A stretch of DNA of 64,000 nt from Mesorhizobium sp. NBSH29. GTDB taxonomy: Bacteria; Pseudomonadota; Alphaproteobacteria; Rhizobiales; Rhizobiaceae. Of this stretch, positions 43,246 to 51,456 are shown piece after piece; positions within the stretch are counted from its first letter, which is position 1; every line of letters starts with the position of its first letter. Under the pieces are notes generated by a model, which saw only the letters and a program-made list of their open reading frames with translations, ran no database searches and was not told the origin of the DNA. Made by a program: the position numbers and the translations under genes. The DNA lies in contig NZ_CP045492.1 of the NCBI RefSeq assembly GCF_015500055.1, positions 1,250,501 through 1,314,500 of the forward strand, read 5' to 3'.

Positions 43246-43689
43246 ATGATCTTTCTCAACATCCTTCTTCTCGTCGGAATTATCGGCACGCTGTGCTGGC
43301 TCCTGTTCGCATTTGCCGTCTACGCGCTGCCGCTGTTCGTCGGGGTCACTGTCGGCATGTGGGCGTACGGCAGCGGCGCTGGTGTCGTAGGTGGCGTTAT
43401 CGTTGGCGTACTCGCCGCCGGTGCGGTCGCCATTATCGGCCAACTCATCTTCGCTTTCGCACGTCCACTCTGGATTCGCCTGATTGTTGCGCTCCTGTTC
43501 GCCGGTCCGGCAGCCATTGCCGGATATGCGGCCACGCATGGTATCGCGAAGCATCTCATGCCGTCAGATGGCTGGCAGATGGCATTTTCCTTTGTCGGCG
43601 CGGTCGCTGTCGGTATCACCGCTCTGTTTCGGATGGCGGGAACGGCCCCGCCCGAGCCGGGCATGGAGCGTGCAGGCGGCGCTCAGTGA
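43246..43689 (+). CDS. Small integral membrane protein, unknown function
   Basis: From ATG 43246, preceded by CGGAGAC, the product is 147 residues with about five hydrophobic segments, several glycine/alanine-rich (VGGVIVGVLAAGAVAIIG), and a short polar tail. A TATACT at 43175-43180 is a possible -10. I do not recognise a family. It is cargo between the GST and the DUF736 gene. Confidence 0.55.
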   Translation: MIFLNILLLVGIIGTLCWLLFAFAVYALPLFVGVTVGMWAYGSGAGVVGGVIVGVLAAGAVAIIGQLIFAFARPLWIRLIVALLFAGPAAIAGYAATHGIAKHLMPSDGWQMAFSFVGAVAVGITALFRMAGTAPPEPGMERAGGAQ

Positions 43690-44274
43690 CCGAGTTCTGC
43701 CGGAAAGGGATGTGGTTTGGCGGTGGCGCGCATCCGTGCCGCCTCTTCGATAGGCGATACCGCGATGGCAGAATGGAAGTCCAGATTCGACCGAGACGCG
43801 AACCACCTGTTTTCAAGGTTATCGAGCTGGCTGCCGAAAGCGCAGGCCGTCACAACACGCAGTGGACGTGTTCTTTCAAAGTCTGCTGGAATGGCTTCCG
43901 AAACAACGGTTCGTGCCTGACATGGGTGACGAAGGCCTGTGATCACTTGTGTAGCCAGAATCCCTCGGTGTCACTCGGTTTCCAAATTCTCCGTAAGCAT
44001 CTCTGTTGGGGTCGACCGCTCCAAATGGCCTCTTCAATGGGCTGATCTGGCCGAAGGACGGCTGCGCCTCGACCGCCTAAGGCTCAACGGTGCCGGCCCA
44101 CTTTCTTCCCCTGTCGGCTACGCCGCCCTTCCTCGCGCGACAAGAAAGTCTCCCGTCACCGTCCTCCACTGACGTTACGGCCCTGCGGGTGAGCCGTCGG
44201 TCGCCTCCGGCCCGCCGATCGCCATCGAGGCCGCAATGGTGCGGGCTCGAGAACAAAGAGAACGGAGAAATACC
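43690..44274. other. Gene-poor stretch before the DUF736 gene
   Basis: Several short frames exist on both strands but none combines a ribosome site with protein-like sequence. The last 150 bases lead into AACGGAG before ATG 44275. I see no recognisable remnant in it. Confidence 0.4.
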
Positions 44275-44595
44275 ATGGCAACCATCGGCACCTTCAAGAA
44301 GTCCGGCACCGAATACACCGGCGAAATCGTCACCCTCAACGTGCAGGCCAAGAACGTCCGCATCGTTCCCGAAACCAGCCAGACCAGCGAGAACGCCCCC
44401 AGCCACCGCGTCCTGGTCGGCCGCGCCGAAATCGGCGCCGCCTGGTCGAAGACCTCGAACGAGGGTCGCGACTATCTCGGCCTCAAGCTGGACGATCCGA
44501 GCTTCACCGCTCCGATCTACGCCAACCTCTTCGACGACGAGGACGAAGGCTACAGCCTCATCTGGTCCCGCCCCAGCCGCCGCAACGGCGACTGA
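44275..44595 (+). CDS. DUF736 family protein, copy 1
   Basis: The product is 106 residues: MATIGTFKKSGTEYTGEIVT, VGRAEIGAAWSKTSNEGRDY, LKLDDPSFTAPIYANLFDDE and a final YSLIWSRPSRRNGD. This is the whole DUF736 pattern, a small protein family typical of alphaproteobacterial plasmids and ICEs with unknown biochemical role. A GC-rich hairpin follows its stop. A second intact copy is at 52045 and a broken one at 46645. Confidence 0.85.
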   Translation: MATIGTFKKSGTEYTGEIVTLNVQAKNVRIVPETSQTSENAPSHRVLVGRAEIGAAWSKTSNEGRDYLGLKLDDPSFTAPIYANLFDDEDEGYSLIWSRPSRRNGD

Positions 44596-44609
44596 GGGAC
44601 CAGCGCGAC

Positions 44610-44636
44610 GCCCCGCCCGGACAATCCGGGCGGGGC
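44610..44636 (+). terminator. 12-bp hairpin after DUF736 copy 1
   Basis: GCCCCGCCCGGA and TCCGGGCGGGGC are perfect complements with a 3-base loop, 15 bases after the stop. No T-run follows (ATTCC), so it may stabilise the transcript 3' end rather than terminate on its own. The same structure recurs at 46752-46778. Confidence 0.55.
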
Positions 44637-44659
44637 ATTCCGATGTTCCGAAGGATTTG

Positions 44660-44788
44660 CCGTAGTTCATCCGCCGCCTGATCGAAGAGCAGTAAGCGCA
44701 TATTGGAACATCGCATCGCGACGAGTGAAAGGCAGGGTTCGGCGCGGCGCACGATCACCTGATTGCCGTGAGCGATGGACTCTAGCAC
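44660..44788 (-). pseudogene. Possible 5'-truncated Phd-type antitoxin fragment
   Basis: On the minus strand VLESIAHGNQVIVRRAEP followed by CLSLVAM resembles the central V..G..V.I.R...P...L part of Phd/YefM antitoxins. An in-frame TAG sits just before it and no N-terminal NxxxA-type start is found. It is probably a remnant; the similarity is short. Confidence 0.3.
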
Positions 44789-44794
44789 GCCAGA

Positions 44795-45394
44795 CTATGG
44801 TTCCGATCGGAGTTTCAGGAGCTCGACCGCCTTCTCCACCAGCGCTTCCGCAAAACCGAGGTTTAATGGACGATGGCCAACGAGGAGCCGGTAGAAAATG
44901 GGCGCGTAGATCATGTCCAGCAAGACTTCGATATCCGGAGGTGGCTTTATTTCGCCACGCTGCGCCGCCTCGTCAAGCAGTTGCCGACCCGCCTCGCGCC
45001 CCGAGAGGATGATCCGGTTGCGAAAGGCACGGGTCATCTCGCTGTCCGGATCCGCTGTGGCCAAGGCCAAAGCAATCTGCCGACCGCGGGTAGTTGCGAA
45101 CACCTGAACGATATCCTTGATCTGGCGCTTGAGGGCATCGCCAAGATCGCTCTGCTTCCTGGCCGCTGCAATTTCAGGGTGACCTTCCATCAGTGCTGCC
45201 ATGGCAAGTTCGCTGGCATTGGCCCAGTTGCGATAAATCGTTGGCTTGCCCACACCCGACCGGGCCGCGACTGCCTCTATCGAAATGCGGCCCAGTCCAT
45301 CCTGCATCAATATGTCGTATGCGGCCGCCAACGCCTTGCGCCGGGCGGCTTTGCTTGGCGGACGACCGCGCAGTTTGGGACTGTCTTGACTCAT
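44795..45394 (-). CDS. TetR/AcrR-family repressor
   Basis: The 199-residue protein has a helix-turn-helix around AAYDILMQDGLGRISIEAVA and SGVGKPTIYRNWANASELAM. The C-terminal part suits the TetR_C ligand-binding type. It diverges from the VOC-NTF2-MmcQ operon; TTACGAGTCGTAA sits 5 bases before its start codon and is a likely operator. Confidence 0.85.
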   Translation of the reverse strand: MSQDSPKLRGRPPSKAARRKALAAAYDILMQDGLGRISIEAVAARSGVGKPTIYRNWANASELAMAALMEGHPEIAAARKQSDLGDALKRQIKDIVQVFATTRGRQIALALATADPDSEMTRAFRNRIILSGREAGRQLLDEAAQRGEIKPPPDIEVLLDMIYAPIFYRLLVGHRPLNLGFAEALVEKAVELLKLRSEP

Positions 45395-45398
45395 TTCA

Positions 45399-45411
45399 TT
45401 ACGAGTCGTAA
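45399..45411. promoter_or_regulatory. Palindrome TTACGAGTCGTAA (TetR operator candidate)
   Basis: Six-base arms TTACGA/TCGTAA flank a single central G. A further GTAAC follows at 45409. It occupies the 54-bp gap between the TetR gene and the VOC operon, so it can control both. Confidence 0.6.
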
Positions 45412-45448
45412 CGTAACTATAAGATTACATCAAGAGAAGGATTACTCG

Positions 45449-45889
45449 ATGGTCAGAACTCTCGTCCCCTATCTCGTTGCAAAGGATGCCGCGCGCGCCA
45501 TTGAATTTTATCGCAAGGCGTTCGGAGCGGTGGAAGTCTTCAAGATGATCGACCCTGGTGACGGGCGCGTCGGACATGCGGAACTGACCATTGATGACAG
45601 TCAGTTCATGCTGGCTGACGAGTATCCCGATTTCGGCGCGGTCAGCCCGGACACGATTGGAGGTTCGCCGGTCACACTTCATCTTTCGACAGAAACGGTC
45701 GATGCCGACGTGGAACGTGCTGTTGCGGCCGGCGCCCTGCTTTTGCGCGCACCTAAGGATCAGTCCTTTGGCGAACGCAGTGCAACCCTGCAGGACCCAT
45801 TCGGCCACCGCTGGATGCTTTCCCAGACAATCGAGAAGATCACACCAGCCGAAATGCAGTCGCGCTGGGACGAGGAAACCTCTGCATGA
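45449..45889 (+). CDS. VOC-family (PhnB-like glyoxalase/bleomycin-resistance fold) protein
   Basis: ATG 45449 follows GAGAAGG. The 146-residue product has VPYLVAKDAARAIEFYRKAF, GHAELTIDDSQFMLADEYP and LQDPFGHRWMLSQ, the paired beta-alpha-beta-beta-beta units of PhnB-like VOC proteins. It could bind a toxic compound or catalyse a metal-dependent reaction. It overlaps the next gene by 4 bases. Confidence 0.85.
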   Translation: MVRTLVPYLVAKDAARAIEFYRKAFGAVEVFKMIDPGDGRVGHAELTIDDSQFMLADEYPDFGAVSPDTIGGSPVTLHLSTETVDADVERAVAAGALLLRAPKDQSFGERSATLQDPFGHRWMLSQTIEKITPAEMQSRWDEETSA

Positions 45890-46287
45890 ACCGGGCCATC
45901 AAAGATCAGCTTGAGGCCGCCGAGCAAGCTTTCAATGCGGCCATGATCAGCAATGACCCGGACGCGATCCGGCAATGCATCACGGACGACTGGGTGCTTG
46001 TCACTCCGGAAAGCGGACCCGTATCGGCGAAGAAGCTTCTGGACTTGATCACTACCGGCAGCCTCACCCATGACACCATGACCAAAACGACGCATCACAT
46101 TCACATCCTGGGTGAGGTCGCGACTGTCACCGGTCGCGGCCAGAATACCGGTCGGTTTCATGGCGCACCCATCGCGGCGGACGAATGGATCACGGATGTC
46201 TACCAGAAGGTCGATGGCAGGTGGCGCTGTGTGTTGACCCATCTTGCACCTGCCCTTGGCGAGGCCGAGGTGCAAATCGCCCAATGA
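45886..46287 (+). CDS. NTF2-like/SnoaL-type protein
   Basis: The 133-residue product has AAEQAFNAAMISNDPDAIRQ, DDWVLVTPESGPV, and a C-terminal WITDVYQKVDGRWRCVLTH, the cone-shaped NTF2-like fold (DUF4440 type). These are small-molecule-binding proteins or isomerases of unknown substrate. It is translationally coupled to both neighbours in a three-gene operon under the divergent TetR gene. Confidence 0.75.
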   Translation: MNRAIKDQLEAAEQAFNAAMISNDPDAIRQCITDDWVLVTPESGPVSAKKLLDLITTGSLTHDTMTKTTHHIHILGEVATVTGRGQNTGRFHGAPIAADEWITDVYQKVDGRWRCVLTHLAPALGEAEVQIAQ

Positions 46288-46598
46288 CGACCAGTGAGGC
46301 ATTCGGCGAGCTGGCGCTCTCACTCCATGGCACGAAGGAAGTGGCTCATTTTGACAGACGGGCCTTCAAGGTTCGCCGGATCTTCGCATCGCTTGCGCCG
46401 GACGGGGACACAGCAAACCTTTACCTCACGCCACCCGAGCAAGAGCGGTGGTGCGACCTCTTTCCCGAAGCATTCGCGCCTGTCCCCAACAAGTGGGGAT
46501 CCAGAGGTTGGACGCAGGTTCGGCTTGCTCAGATCAAGTCGGTCGATCTTCATGCCGCATTGCGGGTCGCATGGTCAAACTGTGGCGGCGCGGAATGA
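46284..46598 (+). CDS. MmcQ/YjbR-family protein
   Basis: The 104-residue product contains GTKEVAHFDRRAFKVRRIFA, PEQERWCDLFPEAFAPV and a GSRGWTQVRL segment, matching MmcQ/YjbR (CyaY-like fold) proteins, often annotated DNA-binding. It starts at an ATGA overlap, so upstream in-frame starts (46185) are not used. It is the last gene of the VOC operon. Confidence 0.75.
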   Translation: MTTSEAFGELALSLHGTKEVAHFDRRAFKVRRIFASLAPDGDTANLYLTPPEQERWCDLFPEAFAPVPNKWGSRGWTQVRLAQIKSVDLHAALRVAWSNCGGAE

Positions 46599-46644
46599 AA
46601 CAGGTTGTTGAAACGCCCTTGGTTGTGAGCTGACAAAGTCAAGC

Positions 46645-46778
46645 TTCACCGCTTTGATCTACGCCAACCACTTCGAAGCCGAGGACCACGGTTAAAGCCT
46701 CATCTGGCCCCGTCCCAGCCGCTGCAACGCCGACCGAACGACCCGCGCGATGCCCCGCCCGGTCAGCCGGGCGGGGGC
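46645..46778 (+). pseudogene. Partial second copy of the DUF736 3' end with its hairpin
   Basis: Bases 46645 onward parallel 44501 onward: GCTTCACCGCT, ATCTACGCCAACC, AGCCTCATCTGG and CCCAGCCGC recur in order. The same GCCCCGCCCGG hairpin follows, with one extra G in its right arm. The frame is broken by substitutions (a TAA where copy 1 reads Gly-Tyr) and has no start. It is a duplicated, decayed fragment. Confidence 0.7.
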
Positions 46779-46873
46779 AATTCGTTTCGCAGAAAGGCCG
46801 CATCCAACCCAACTTGCAGAATTTCCACAATGCAGCGAATGTCGGGTTTTTTGGCCTATGCAAGGGAGAACCC

Positions 46874-47674
46874 ATGAAAATAATGTGCCTCAATGGATGG
46901 GGTGGAAAGCTGCACGAAGGCTTATTGCCCTACGTCGAAAGCGCCGCCCCTGAAATCCTCTGCCTTCAGGAAGTCATCCACACCCCTGCGTCCGACAAAG
47001 ACTGGCTGACCTACCGCGACGGTGACCACGTTCTGCCGCAGCGGGCCAACTTCTTTCGGGATGTTTCTAGTGCCCTTCCCAATCACGTCGCAGTGTTTTG
47101 TCCAGCAGCACAGGGTGTTCTTTGGGACGATGACCAGTCGATCCCCTCACGCTTCGGGCTGGCGACATTTGTGCATGAATCGGTGCCGATAATTGGTCAG
47201 GTTCAGGGTTTCGTCCACAAGAGCTATTCGCCTGTTGGCTACGGCGAACACCCTCGATCACGCAACGCCCACGGCGTTCGGGTCTATGACTACAGCTCAA
47301 ATCGTTCAATCAGCGTCACGCATATGCACGGTCTGCGCGATCTGAATGGTAAGATGGACACGCCAGAGCGAGCAGAGCAAGCACATCGACTCCTAGACCT
47401 TTCCCGAAAGATAACTGAGCCGGACGACTTGATAGTGGTCTGTGGTGACTTCAACGTCGAACCAGATAGTGAAACGCTCCGGATATTGATGGAGGCAGGT
47501 CTATCGGAATTGGTGACGGTGTACGGCTTCACGAGCACACGGAATACACAGTACATAAAGCCTGGAAAGTTTGCCGACGACATGCTGGTCAGTGACGTTG
47601 GCGCCGTGCAAGGGTTTGACGTGGTTCATGATCCAGAAGTTTCGGACCATTGCCCGCTGGTTCTCAGCCTGTAG
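46874..47674 (+). CDS. Endonuclease/exonuclease/phosphatase-family protein
   Basis: From ATG 46874, after AGGGAG, the product is 266 residues. The EEP motifs are visible: MKIMCLNGWGGK, EILCLQEVIHTP with the metal-binding Glu, VTHMHGL, VVCGDFNVEPDSETL, and SDHCPLVLSL at the end. Substrate may be a nucleic acid, phosphoinositide-like ester or other phosphodiester. No signal peptide is present. It is accessory cargo with AT-richer codons than its neighbours. Confidence 0.8.
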   Translation: MKIMCLNGWGGKLHEGLLPYVESAAPEILCLQEVIHTPASDKDWLTYRDGDHVLPQRANFFRDVSSALPNHVAVFCPAAQGVLWDDDQSIPSRFGLATFVHESVPIIGQVQGFVHKSYSPVGYGEHPRSRNAHGVRVYDYSSNRSISVTHMHGLRDLNGKMDTPERAEQAHRLLDLSRKITEPDDLIVVCGDFNVEPDSETLRILMEAGLSELVTVYGFTSTRNTQYIKPGKFADDMLVSDVGAVQGFDVVHDPEVSDHCPLVLSL

Positions 47675-47763
47675 TCCCGTCATTGACCAAAGCCGCTCTT
47701 CAAATTCATAGTCCGAACGACTGCAAAGTTCGTTTAGCTCTCAATTAATGTCGCGTGGTAAAG

Positions 47764-47985
47764 TCAGTCGTCTTCGTCGTCCGGCTCAACCAGTTGGACA
47801 TGCCCCACGTCCAGAGCCTGAGCCAGTTCAAACAACGTAATCACAGTCGGGTTTCGCCGACCGCGCTCGAGGCTGCTGAGATACTGCTGGCTGAAGCCCG
47901 AACGTTCTTCCACCTGCTCCTGCGTCAGGCCCTTCTCCCGTCGCAGGCGGGAAAAATTCCGGCCGACCAGTTTGCGCATATCCAT
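47764..47985 (-). CDS. Small XRE-family DNA-binding protein
   Basis: The product is 73 residues, nearly all helix-turn-helix: LVGRNFSRLRREKGLTQEQV, SGFSQQYLSSLERGRRNPTV and FELAQALDVG. The acidic end is DDEDD. This is a typical stand-alone repressor of ICE backbone genes. It diverges from the DUF2285-type operon and may hold the transfer or replication module silent. Confidence 0.8.
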   Translation of the reverse strand: MDMRKLVGRNFSRLRREKGLTQEQVEERSGFSQQYLSSLERGRRNPTVITLFELAQALDVGHVQLVEPDDEDD

Positions 47986-48198
47986 GCACTGACGGATCGC
48001 AGTTTACATACTATAAGTTTATCAACTATAATATGTATTTCACTGGGCGTGCTGATGGTCGCTGCAACCCAGAAGCATGCTCGATGCCGCATACTCATCA
48101 CGCGATGCCGCCGGGCGGTCTATCGGTAAATGGCAATCAAGTTACCAGTTAACATGAGGCGAATTTCCGCCTATCTTGCAGGAAATGGGGGGATCAGG

Positions 48199-48462
48199 GT
48201 GTCGAACGATAAGTTCCTCGACAAGCCGCCGGAAAGCGCGGCATTGACAGAATACGACCGGGCACATGCGACGCTCTACATGCGCCTGCTCGATGCTGCC
48301 GCCGATGGCGCTGACTGGCGCGAAGTCGTTGCTATCCTGTTTGAAATCGATCCCGAAGCAGACCCGGGCCGCGCGCGCGAAATCCACGAAACCCACCTCG
48401 CCCGAGCGCGATGGATGACCGAGCATGGCTACAGGCAACTCTTGGGCGGCACAGGCCACTAA
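48199..48462 (+). CDS. Small helical protein preceding the DUF2285 gene
   Basis: A GTG at 48199 with GGATCAGG before it gives 87 residues (SNDKFLDKPPESAALTEYDR at the start, ARARWMTEHGYRQLL at the end); an ATG at 48130 gives a longer but less convincing N-terminus. It is charged, helical and without a catalytic motif. It precedes the transcriptional-regulator-like DUF2285 gene, and I do not recognise a named function. Confidence 0.55.
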   Translation: MSNDKFLDKPPESAALTEYDRAHATLYMRLLDAAADGADWREVVAILFEIDPEADPGRAREIHETHLARARWMTEHGYRQLLGGTGH

Positions 48463-48575
48463 CAACGACTGATGCCGTTGTGGCATCACTCGTTGTTGCA
48501 GTGATGACTTCCGTCGGTTCTCCCTTCAGTTGAAACTGCACCGACGCATCAGATGTGCGAGTCTGGAGGATCATC

Positions 48576-49347
48576 ATGTCCCTTGGCCCATCTCATTGGC
48601 GTTCGGCATCCGAATACGAATATGTGGCAACCCTCACTGCGCCGGACATTGCTTGGGAATGGCTACGCCGCAGTGAGGGTTATCAGCGCGATTATGCCAA
48701 CGCCAAGCTTAGGAAAGAGGACCCCCATGAACTGACGCGGATCGTGCGCCAGTCCTGGGGGTTGCGATTTCCCGGTCGATCCGCTGCACGATGCGTTGCG
48801 GGCGGCTGTCTATTGGCAACCGGAAGTCGATCCCGGCACGGTCATCCTCACCGCAAAAACACCGCTTTCCGGACAGAAACCGGCCTCGCTGCAGGGAATC
48901 GACGAGAACGCGACGCGCCATGACCGGCAAGGCCTGAGCCTGAGGATCGCCCACGACTTCGAATCGGTCAGGCTGCTATTGATCGACGGAGCGGGCCTTG
49001 GGAATCCGCTCGCTGCGGTCATTCCCTTCGACGAAAACTGTTTTGATCGCATCGAGGCTCTCACACGACTTTTGCGGATTCTGCACGGTCGCCCACAGAC
49101 TGCAGACACGCGATTGACAGCGCAGCGCCGCCGCCGACTGCGCCGCATGCTTCAGGCCGTCGATGGGCATCAGACCGGCGCGACATACCGAGAAATTGCC
49201 AACGTTATTTTTGGGCCTTCGCGCGTGTCCGCGGAACCATGGAAGACGTCCGCAATACGCGACGCCACGATTGCCCTCGTCAAGGACGGTCGCGGGCTGA
49301 TCAACGGTGGCTACCGAGATCTTTTGCTCAAGCGTCGGCGAAGCTAG
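48576..49347 (+). pseudogene. DUF2285-type transcriptional regulator-like gene with a frameshift
   Basis: ATG 48576 has GGAGGA at five bases. The first frame reads WRSASEYEYVATLTAPDIAW and WEWLRRSEGYQRDYANA, the N-terminal domain of these regulators. Near 48756-48773 (a GGGGG run and a CCC run) the frame slips by one. The next frame then continues FPVDPLHDALRAAVYWQP through the DUF2285 part with TYREIANVIFGPSRVSAEPW to a stop at 49347. Each half alone is incomplete. Sequencing error, true mutation or programmed slippage cannot be told apart here. Confidence 0.7.
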
Positions 49348-49544
49348 CCAGTCAGCCAGGCTCTCAGACCCTCGAGAATTCTCCCAAAATCCTCCGCTGC
49401 ACAAACTTGGGCATTGGCGATCATAGGGGGTGCGATTCTGGCAGCCCCAACTTCCCCATCCCCCTTTCCGGATTCTCTTCGCCATCGTGGCCGTGATCCG
49501 CCGCTTGTTGTCAGCGGCCTCACTGAACCCACGGAGGCCCGATC

Positions 49545-49826
49545 ATGTCCGCCAATCCCACCGGCTTGCCGCCACGCTATCTGCGCACGCCAGAAGCCGC
49601 CCGTTTCCTGAGCCTGTCCGGTCGGACCCTTGAAAAGCATCGCACTTATGGCACCGGCCCCGCTTATCGCAAGCTCGGCGGCCGCGTCGTCTATTCCATC
49701 GAAGACCTGCAGGACTGGGCCGATCGAGGCACCGTAACCTCGACGTCCGATCCCCGCGGATCGGTCCTGCCCGCCAAACGCCATGACGACAAAACGCTCG
49801 CCAGTCCCGGCGACTTGCCTCGCTGA
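49545..49826 (+). CDS. AlpA/MerR-type helix-turn-helix protein (excisionase-like)
   Basis: The 93-residue product has RYLRTPEAARFLSLSGRTLE, then HRTYGTGPAYRKLGGRVVYS and EDLQDWAD, the HTH_17 pattern of AlpA-like excisionase/regulators. The C-terminal 25 residues are polar. It sits 20 bases before repA, a constant position in this ICE type; it may act as excisionase for the integrase at 18 kb or as a rep regulator. Confidence 0.8.
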   Translation: MSANPTGLPPRYLRTPEAARFLSLSGRTLEKHRTYGTGPAYRKLGGRVVYSIEDLQDWADRGTVTSTSDPRGSVLPAKRHDDKTLASPGDLPR

Positions 49827-49846
49827 TTGTTGCGACAGATATTGCC

Positions 49847-50938
49847 ATGACACGGAAGCAACCCACCCGATCCGAACGCGCACAGCTGGAATTGTTCCGT
49901 GTCAGTGCCCGCGACCCCGCTCCGCGCGATGCGCAAGATCTGATGGCCTATCCCTTCTTCAGTCTCTCCAAATCCCATCGCGTCCGGCCCATCGACTATG
50001 AGGTTGCCGATGTCGTCATACGGGTTGAGGCCGTGCCCGAGCATGGCATGGCAACAATCTGGGACGCAGACATCCTCATCTGGGCCGCCAGCCAACTCGT
50101 CGAGGCGCGCGATGCAGGACTGCGCACGTCGCGTCTCATGTCCGCGACGCCCTACGAGATTCTCACTTTCATCGGGCGCGGCGTCAGTTCCCGCGACTAT
50201 CAGCGTCTGAAGGCGGCGCTAGACCGCCTACAATCGACCACCGTCGCGACCACGATCCGCCAGCCTGCGTCGGGGCGACGACACCGTTTCTCCTGGATCA
50301 ATGAATGGGTCGAGCGGACCGACCATCTCGGCAAACCAGTTGGTATCGAACTGATCGTTCCGGACTGGATCTACAGTGCCGTGCTCGACGACGCGCTCAT
50401 CCTGACAATTGACCGAGGTTACTTTTCCCTCACGGGCGGCTTCGACCGCTGGCTCTACCGGATCGTGCGCAAGCATGGCGGCCATCAGCGCGGCGGTTGG
50501 CGGTTCGAGTTCCGACATCTCTATCTGAAATCCGGCAGTCTCTCGCCGTTCAAACGCTTTGCTTTCGAGTTGCGCGACATCGTCCGCCGCCAGCCGCTGC
50601 CTGGATATATCCTCTCGATCGAGGTCGAGATCGGCGGCAGAACCTTGCTTGCCTTCAAGCCCGGTCCCTGTGGACAAGTTGGGGATGGCCTCGTGCTATC
50701 GGGAACCCGGACTATCGTGCCATCGGGAACCGGGGCGTCGTGCTATCGGGAACCGAAACCAGGGTTAACGTCCAGAGACAAAAGCGAAAATCACACCCTT
50801 AACTTAGAATCTAACACAGAATCTAACTTTTGTAGGAAGCGTGGACATGTGGAAAACCCGCCCCACGATTGCGATTCCGGCGCTGTCCGACCTCGCAATG
50901 ATCATCGTTGTGGCTCTCGTGCGGGAGCCAAATCATGA
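49847..50938 (+). CDS. repA: Replication initiator protein A (RPA family)
   Basis: The 363-residue product has the RPA-family pattern: LMAYPFFSLSKSHRVRPIDY, ATIWDADILIWAASQLVEA, YEILTFIGRGVSSRDYQRLK, and FDRWLYRIVRKHGGHQRGGW. The last 90 codons are low-complexity and contain three iteron-like DNA repeats, so the gene end doubles as probable origin DNA. A ParA gene usually follows in relatives of this module; none is present, and the next gene begins inside this frame's end. Confidence 0.85.
   Translation: MTRKQPTRSERAQLELFRVSARDPAPRDAQDLMAYPFFSLSKSHRVRPIDYEVADVVIRVEAVPEHGMATIWDADILIWAASQLVEARDAGLRTSRLMSATPYEILTFIGRGVSSRDYQRLKAALDRLQSTTVATTIRQPASGRRHRFSWINEWVERTDHLGKPVGIELIVPDWIYSAVLDDALILTIDRGYFSLTGGFDRWLYRIVRKHGGHQRGGWRFEFRHLYLKSGSLSPFKRFAFELRDIVRRQPLPGYILSIEVEIGGRTLLAFKPGPCGQVGDGLVLSGTRTIVPSGTGASCYREPKPGLTSRDKSENHTLNLESNTESNFCRKRGHVENPPHDCDSGAVRPRNDHRCGSRAGAKS
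50669..50827. other. Candidate replication origin: DnaA-like box, three iterons, AT-rich repeats
   Basis: TGTGGACAA (50669-50677) is one base off a DnaA box. TCGTGCTATCGGGAACC occurs at 50691-50707 and 50738-50754, with TCGTGCCATCGGGAACC at 50715-50731 (one change); starts are 24 and 23 bp apart. An AT-richer stretch follows with AGAATCTAAC twice (50806-50815, 50818-50827). This is the ordered layout of an iteron origin placed in the 3' end of repA. Confidence 0.65.
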
Positions 50939-51456
50939 CCCACCACCCAATACCTGAACGGCAGCCGGATGGACAGCTATCGACCCACTCAGCCGACGCA
51001 TTGACCCATGTCGAATTGATTTGGGTTGAGAAGAAGATCGAGTATTGGATCCGCTTCGGTCGCCAATTCGGTGAACGCATTATCGACCGTCGCCGTCGCA
51101 ACGTCAGCTTCGCGCCCGGCAGCGTATTTGCGTTCGTGCGATGGCAATCCAACGACTACGGCACGATCCTGTCGCGTATCGACATCGTGCGTGTAGTCGA
51201 ACTTGGCAAGGCGTTTCAGACGCTCCCCTTTGTTCAGCCCGGCGGCGACATCCTCCTGCACATCGAAGGCTGGCCGAAGGTCGAGCGTGTCCTGCAGGCA
51301 ATCGACGCGATCGATGCTGTCGAGATCGATCCGGCTGACGTCCCGCCGGACCATTGGCGACATGTTCACAACCGACTGACCGCACGTATGGAGCCGCGGA
51401 CCTACACCCCGGCGCGCCATTCGGCCTGGCTCAAACGCCGGAGAGCGAACCGATGA
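50935..51456 (+). CDS. DUF2840 family protein
   Basis: ATG 50935 follows GGGAG at seven bases; the product is 173 residues. THVELIWVEKKIEYWIRFGR, DRRRRNVSFAPGSVFAFVRW and GGDILLHIEGWPKVERVLQA are characteristic of DUF2840, which accompanies TraF-type peptidase genes on alphaproteobacterial conjugative elements. Function is unknown. Its stop overlaps the peptidase start. Confidence 0.85.
   Translation: MTHHPIPERQPDGQLSTHSADALTHVELIWVEKKIEYWIRFGRQFGERIIDRRRRNVSFAPGSVFAFVRWQSNDYGTILSRIDIVRVVELGKAFQTLPFVQPGGDILLHIEGWPKVERVLQAIDAIDAVEIDPADVPPDHWRHVHNRLTARMEPRTYTPARHSAWLKRRRANR

Noticed and set aside
43098-44045. 315-codon plus-strand frame
   Set aside because: It overlaps the membrane protein gene in another frame, is rich in Arg, His and Cys and resembles no protein; treated as a shadow.
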